Assembly: GCA_023213395.1 (NCBI GenBank)
Contig: CM041465.1
Coordinates: 34,851,741-34,915,740 of the forward strand
DNA length: 64,000 nucleotides
Direction: 5' to 3'
From: Cycas panzhihuaensis
Taxonomy: Eukaryota > Cycadophyta
The translations under genes and the position numbers were made by a program. Each line of letters begins with the position of its first letter. Positions within the stretch are counted from its first letter, which is position 1. Under the pieces are notes generated by a model, which saw only the letters and a program-made list of their open reading frames with translations, did no database searches and had not been told where the DNA came from. Below are positions 62,547-64,000 of the stretch, one piece after another.

Positions 62547-63614
62547 TCACCAACGAGAGGTTCCAAACGAGGGTCTAGAGCGAGACAGGTACGACCCATT
62601 GGCACGAAGGAAAGAAATGGGGTGGAGACAACCCTCATCTCCATCAAGCGATTCATCATCGCTGAACGAAGCAAGGTACCCATAACTCCCGACGCCAATA
62701 GGGGCAAAACGTGCGAGACTAGGAAGGGAAGATGTGGGATCTTCTTCTGACGGATTGGGTATACCAATTGAACAAGCCGAGGCGTGAGTGGGTGAACCTT
62801 GGTTTGCCGAATTGGCATAACGAGTTTGTTTGGCAAAAGGACGTTCACGGGGAACCACTCTCATCCGTCCGTCATGGACGAATTTAAGCTGTCCCCAAAG
62901 GGTCGAACACACGGCTCCCATTTGGTCGAGCCATGGGCGACCTAGAAGGAGGTTGTAATCCACGTCAACGTCGAGGACTACAACATCTAAGAAGGACAGT
63001 TTGACCCCAAGGGTGAGCGGAATCGCGACAGATCCGAGAGGGGTCTTCTCGCTACCGTCATACCCTTGGCATCGCCAGGGAACGGGTTCCAAGGCGGAGA
63101 TACCAAGCTCTTGCATAACACGCAAGGGCATGGCATTGACAGAAGAGCCGTTGTCGACAACAGTTCTTCGGAGGGTACAATCAGGCGTATCGATCGTGAT
63201 GGTGAATGGGAAGTTCCACTGACGTTCCCGTTCACCGGTGGGAGGAAGATCCTTAGGATCGAAGGAAATAGTGGGTCCGCCACCTTGGGCGACGCCCAAA
63301 GCGTGGACAGGCACATCTCCCGATCCTAAAGCTTCCAGGAGGAGGGCCCGTTGCTCGGGACAACTCCTCAGAACGTCCATCAAGGACATTCTGCGGCCAA
63401 GTATGGAGCTCGTCCCACGACGAGAAGGGTTTACCCTTCCCTGGGTTGGGTAAGTGCCCTTCGAAAGTCGTAACGACCCGCACGTGAATAGCCTTGGGAA
63501 AAGAGGGATTCGGGAGGAAGGGTCTCCTAAGGGGATCGGAAGGAATGGAAGAACCGGCAGCTCCGCTTCCTTAGCAGCTTGAGATCGCGTGAGGCGAAGT
63601 CGGAGTTGCTTCAA
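62547..63614 (-). CDS. Gypsy protease-containing polyprotein segment of element J (355 codons, open)
   Basis: Uninterrupted frame. The N-terminal 150 residues are the Gag-protease linker (GRRMSLMDVLRSCPEQRALL). Protease spans about residues 150-255: RRTVVDNGSSVNAMPLRVMQ (active-site region; Asn where many relatives have Gly or Ser before GSS), YDGSEKTPLGSVAIPLTLGV, and VDVDYNLLLGRPWLDQMGAV. The rest is linker. In the living element it would cleave the Gag-Pol polyprotein. The ATG at 63614 is probably not a true start, since Gag-Pol reads in from the right. It is the longest credible coding stretch in the window. Confidence 0.8.
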   Translation of the reverse strand: MKQLRLRLTRSQAAKEAELPVLPFLPIPLGDPSSRIPLFPRLFTCGSLRLSKGTYPTQGRVNPSRRGTSSILGRRMSLMDVLRSCPEQRALLLEALGSGDVPVHALGVAQGGGPTISFDPKDLPPTGERERQWNFPFTITIDTPDCTLRRTVVDNGSSVNAMPLRVMQELGISALEPVPWRCQGYDGSEKTPLGSVAIPLTLGVKLSFLDVVVLDVDVDYNLLLGRPWLDQMGAVCSTLWGQLKFVHDGRMRVVPRERPFAKQTRYANSANQGSPTHASACSIGIPNPSEEDPTSSLPSLARFAPIGVGSYGYLASFSDDESLDGDEGCLHPISFLRANGSYLSRSRPSFGTSRW

Positions 63615-64000
63615 GCAATCGAATCACCTTCTTCCCCTATTCCGGTCGTGAAGGCGACGGAGTACGGCGGCAAGGAGAACGCGAAGTGGAAGAAGAGTTA
63701 GGCGCCCTTCCCTTTGTCGCGGAAGGGCGGGGATCAGTGATCTTCCTCGATTACAGTTGTTCTTGGTTTGGGGTTGCGATCACGTTCCCCATGTTTAGGA
63801 ACGGATCCTTGTGAACAGTTGGTCTAGATTAGGCCTTGAGGCCCGTTTGGGAGAGGAATCGCGTCGGGGCATCCTTTGGATCTTTGGGCCCTACAACGTG
63901 AATCGTCATGGAAGCAATCCCCATGAATGGAACACCACTTCTTCTCAAGCGGAGGGTGGACCTTCTCTCTTGGGAGGATGGCGTTCCCATTCACAGGAAG
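63615..64000 (-). pseudogene. Gag C-terminal end of element J (partial)
   Basis: The frame from the window edge reads PPLEKKWCSIHGDCFHDDSRCR at about 63955-63890, a Cys/His cluster that in Tat-type Gag takes the place of the zinc knuckle, as in KRKWCS ... HDRSEWN of C. One stop follows (GLI*TNC). The rest of gag lies outside the window. Confidence 0.7.

Larger units (their letters stand above)
57650..64000 (-). mobile_element. GC-rich Tat-like gypsy element J, internally deleted, runs off the window
   Basis: Composition switches at 57650 from very AT-rich to visibly GC-rich. On the minus strand, right to left: end of gag, protease in an intact ORF, proline-rich linker, RT start, fused directly to the integrase C-terminus, second RNase H, then a long non-coding stretch that is probably the 3' LTR. 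Domain wording matches C (HFEEGN before RT, KWC..H gag end, YNLLLGRPW protease), so J is a relative of C with far less decay. The outer end tgataccg gives a plausible TG start; no target duplication can be checked. Confidence 0.82.

Overview
The window looks like intergenic DNA from a land plant with a large, repeat-rich nuclear genome. Nearly everything recognisable is plant LTR retrotransposon: Ty1/copia, Ty3/gypsy of a Tat/Ogre-like type, and chromodomain gypsy (chromovirus). Primer-binding sites match the plant initiator-Met tRNA type (TGGTATCAGAGC and variants). The elements are full of stop codons but still readable, which suggests slow DNA turnover (gymnosperm or large-genome angiosperm; the sequence does not decide). 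I see no intact host gene, no rRNA or tRNA gene and no CRISPR. All names A-K are mine.

Nest 1 (1-42884). Copia element E (+) is split by a Tat-like gypsy element C (+, about 677-42220, roughly 17 kb without its own insertions, about 2.2 kb LTRs). Three copia-type elements, all on the minus strand, sit in C: A (2245-7680) in the 5' LTR, B (14848-25034) in the integrase gene, and D (30976-39837) just before the 3' LTR. B carries a solo LTR, K (18427-18986), inside its gag zinc knuckle, and a 1.15 kb TA microsatellite in its leader. B, D and K have exact 5-bp target-site duplications; that of A is tgtta or its one-base shift. D is the youngest by LTR divergence. Its leader holds a 1107-bp tandem duplication and, in antisense, a captured host-gene segment resembling the N-terminus of Golgi tether subunit COG4.

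Nest 2 (44665-64000). A copia tail F (+) runs into a chromovirus pol fragment G (+), then into a second chromovirus I (+: LTR, PBS, gag, protease, RT, RNase H, start of integrase). I is split by a small non-autonomous element H (50405-54791, minus). It ends at 57649 where a GC-rich Tat-like element J (minus) begins and runs off the window. J keeps an intact protease-containing ORF but has lost most of RT, RNase H and integrase by internal deletion.

Two features link C and J. Both carry an RNase H-like block downstream of integrase. C also carries an antisense, apparently intron-containing ORF remnant near its 3' end, with weak resemblance to the plant mobile domain. Unassigned AT-rich DNA lies at 42885-44664.
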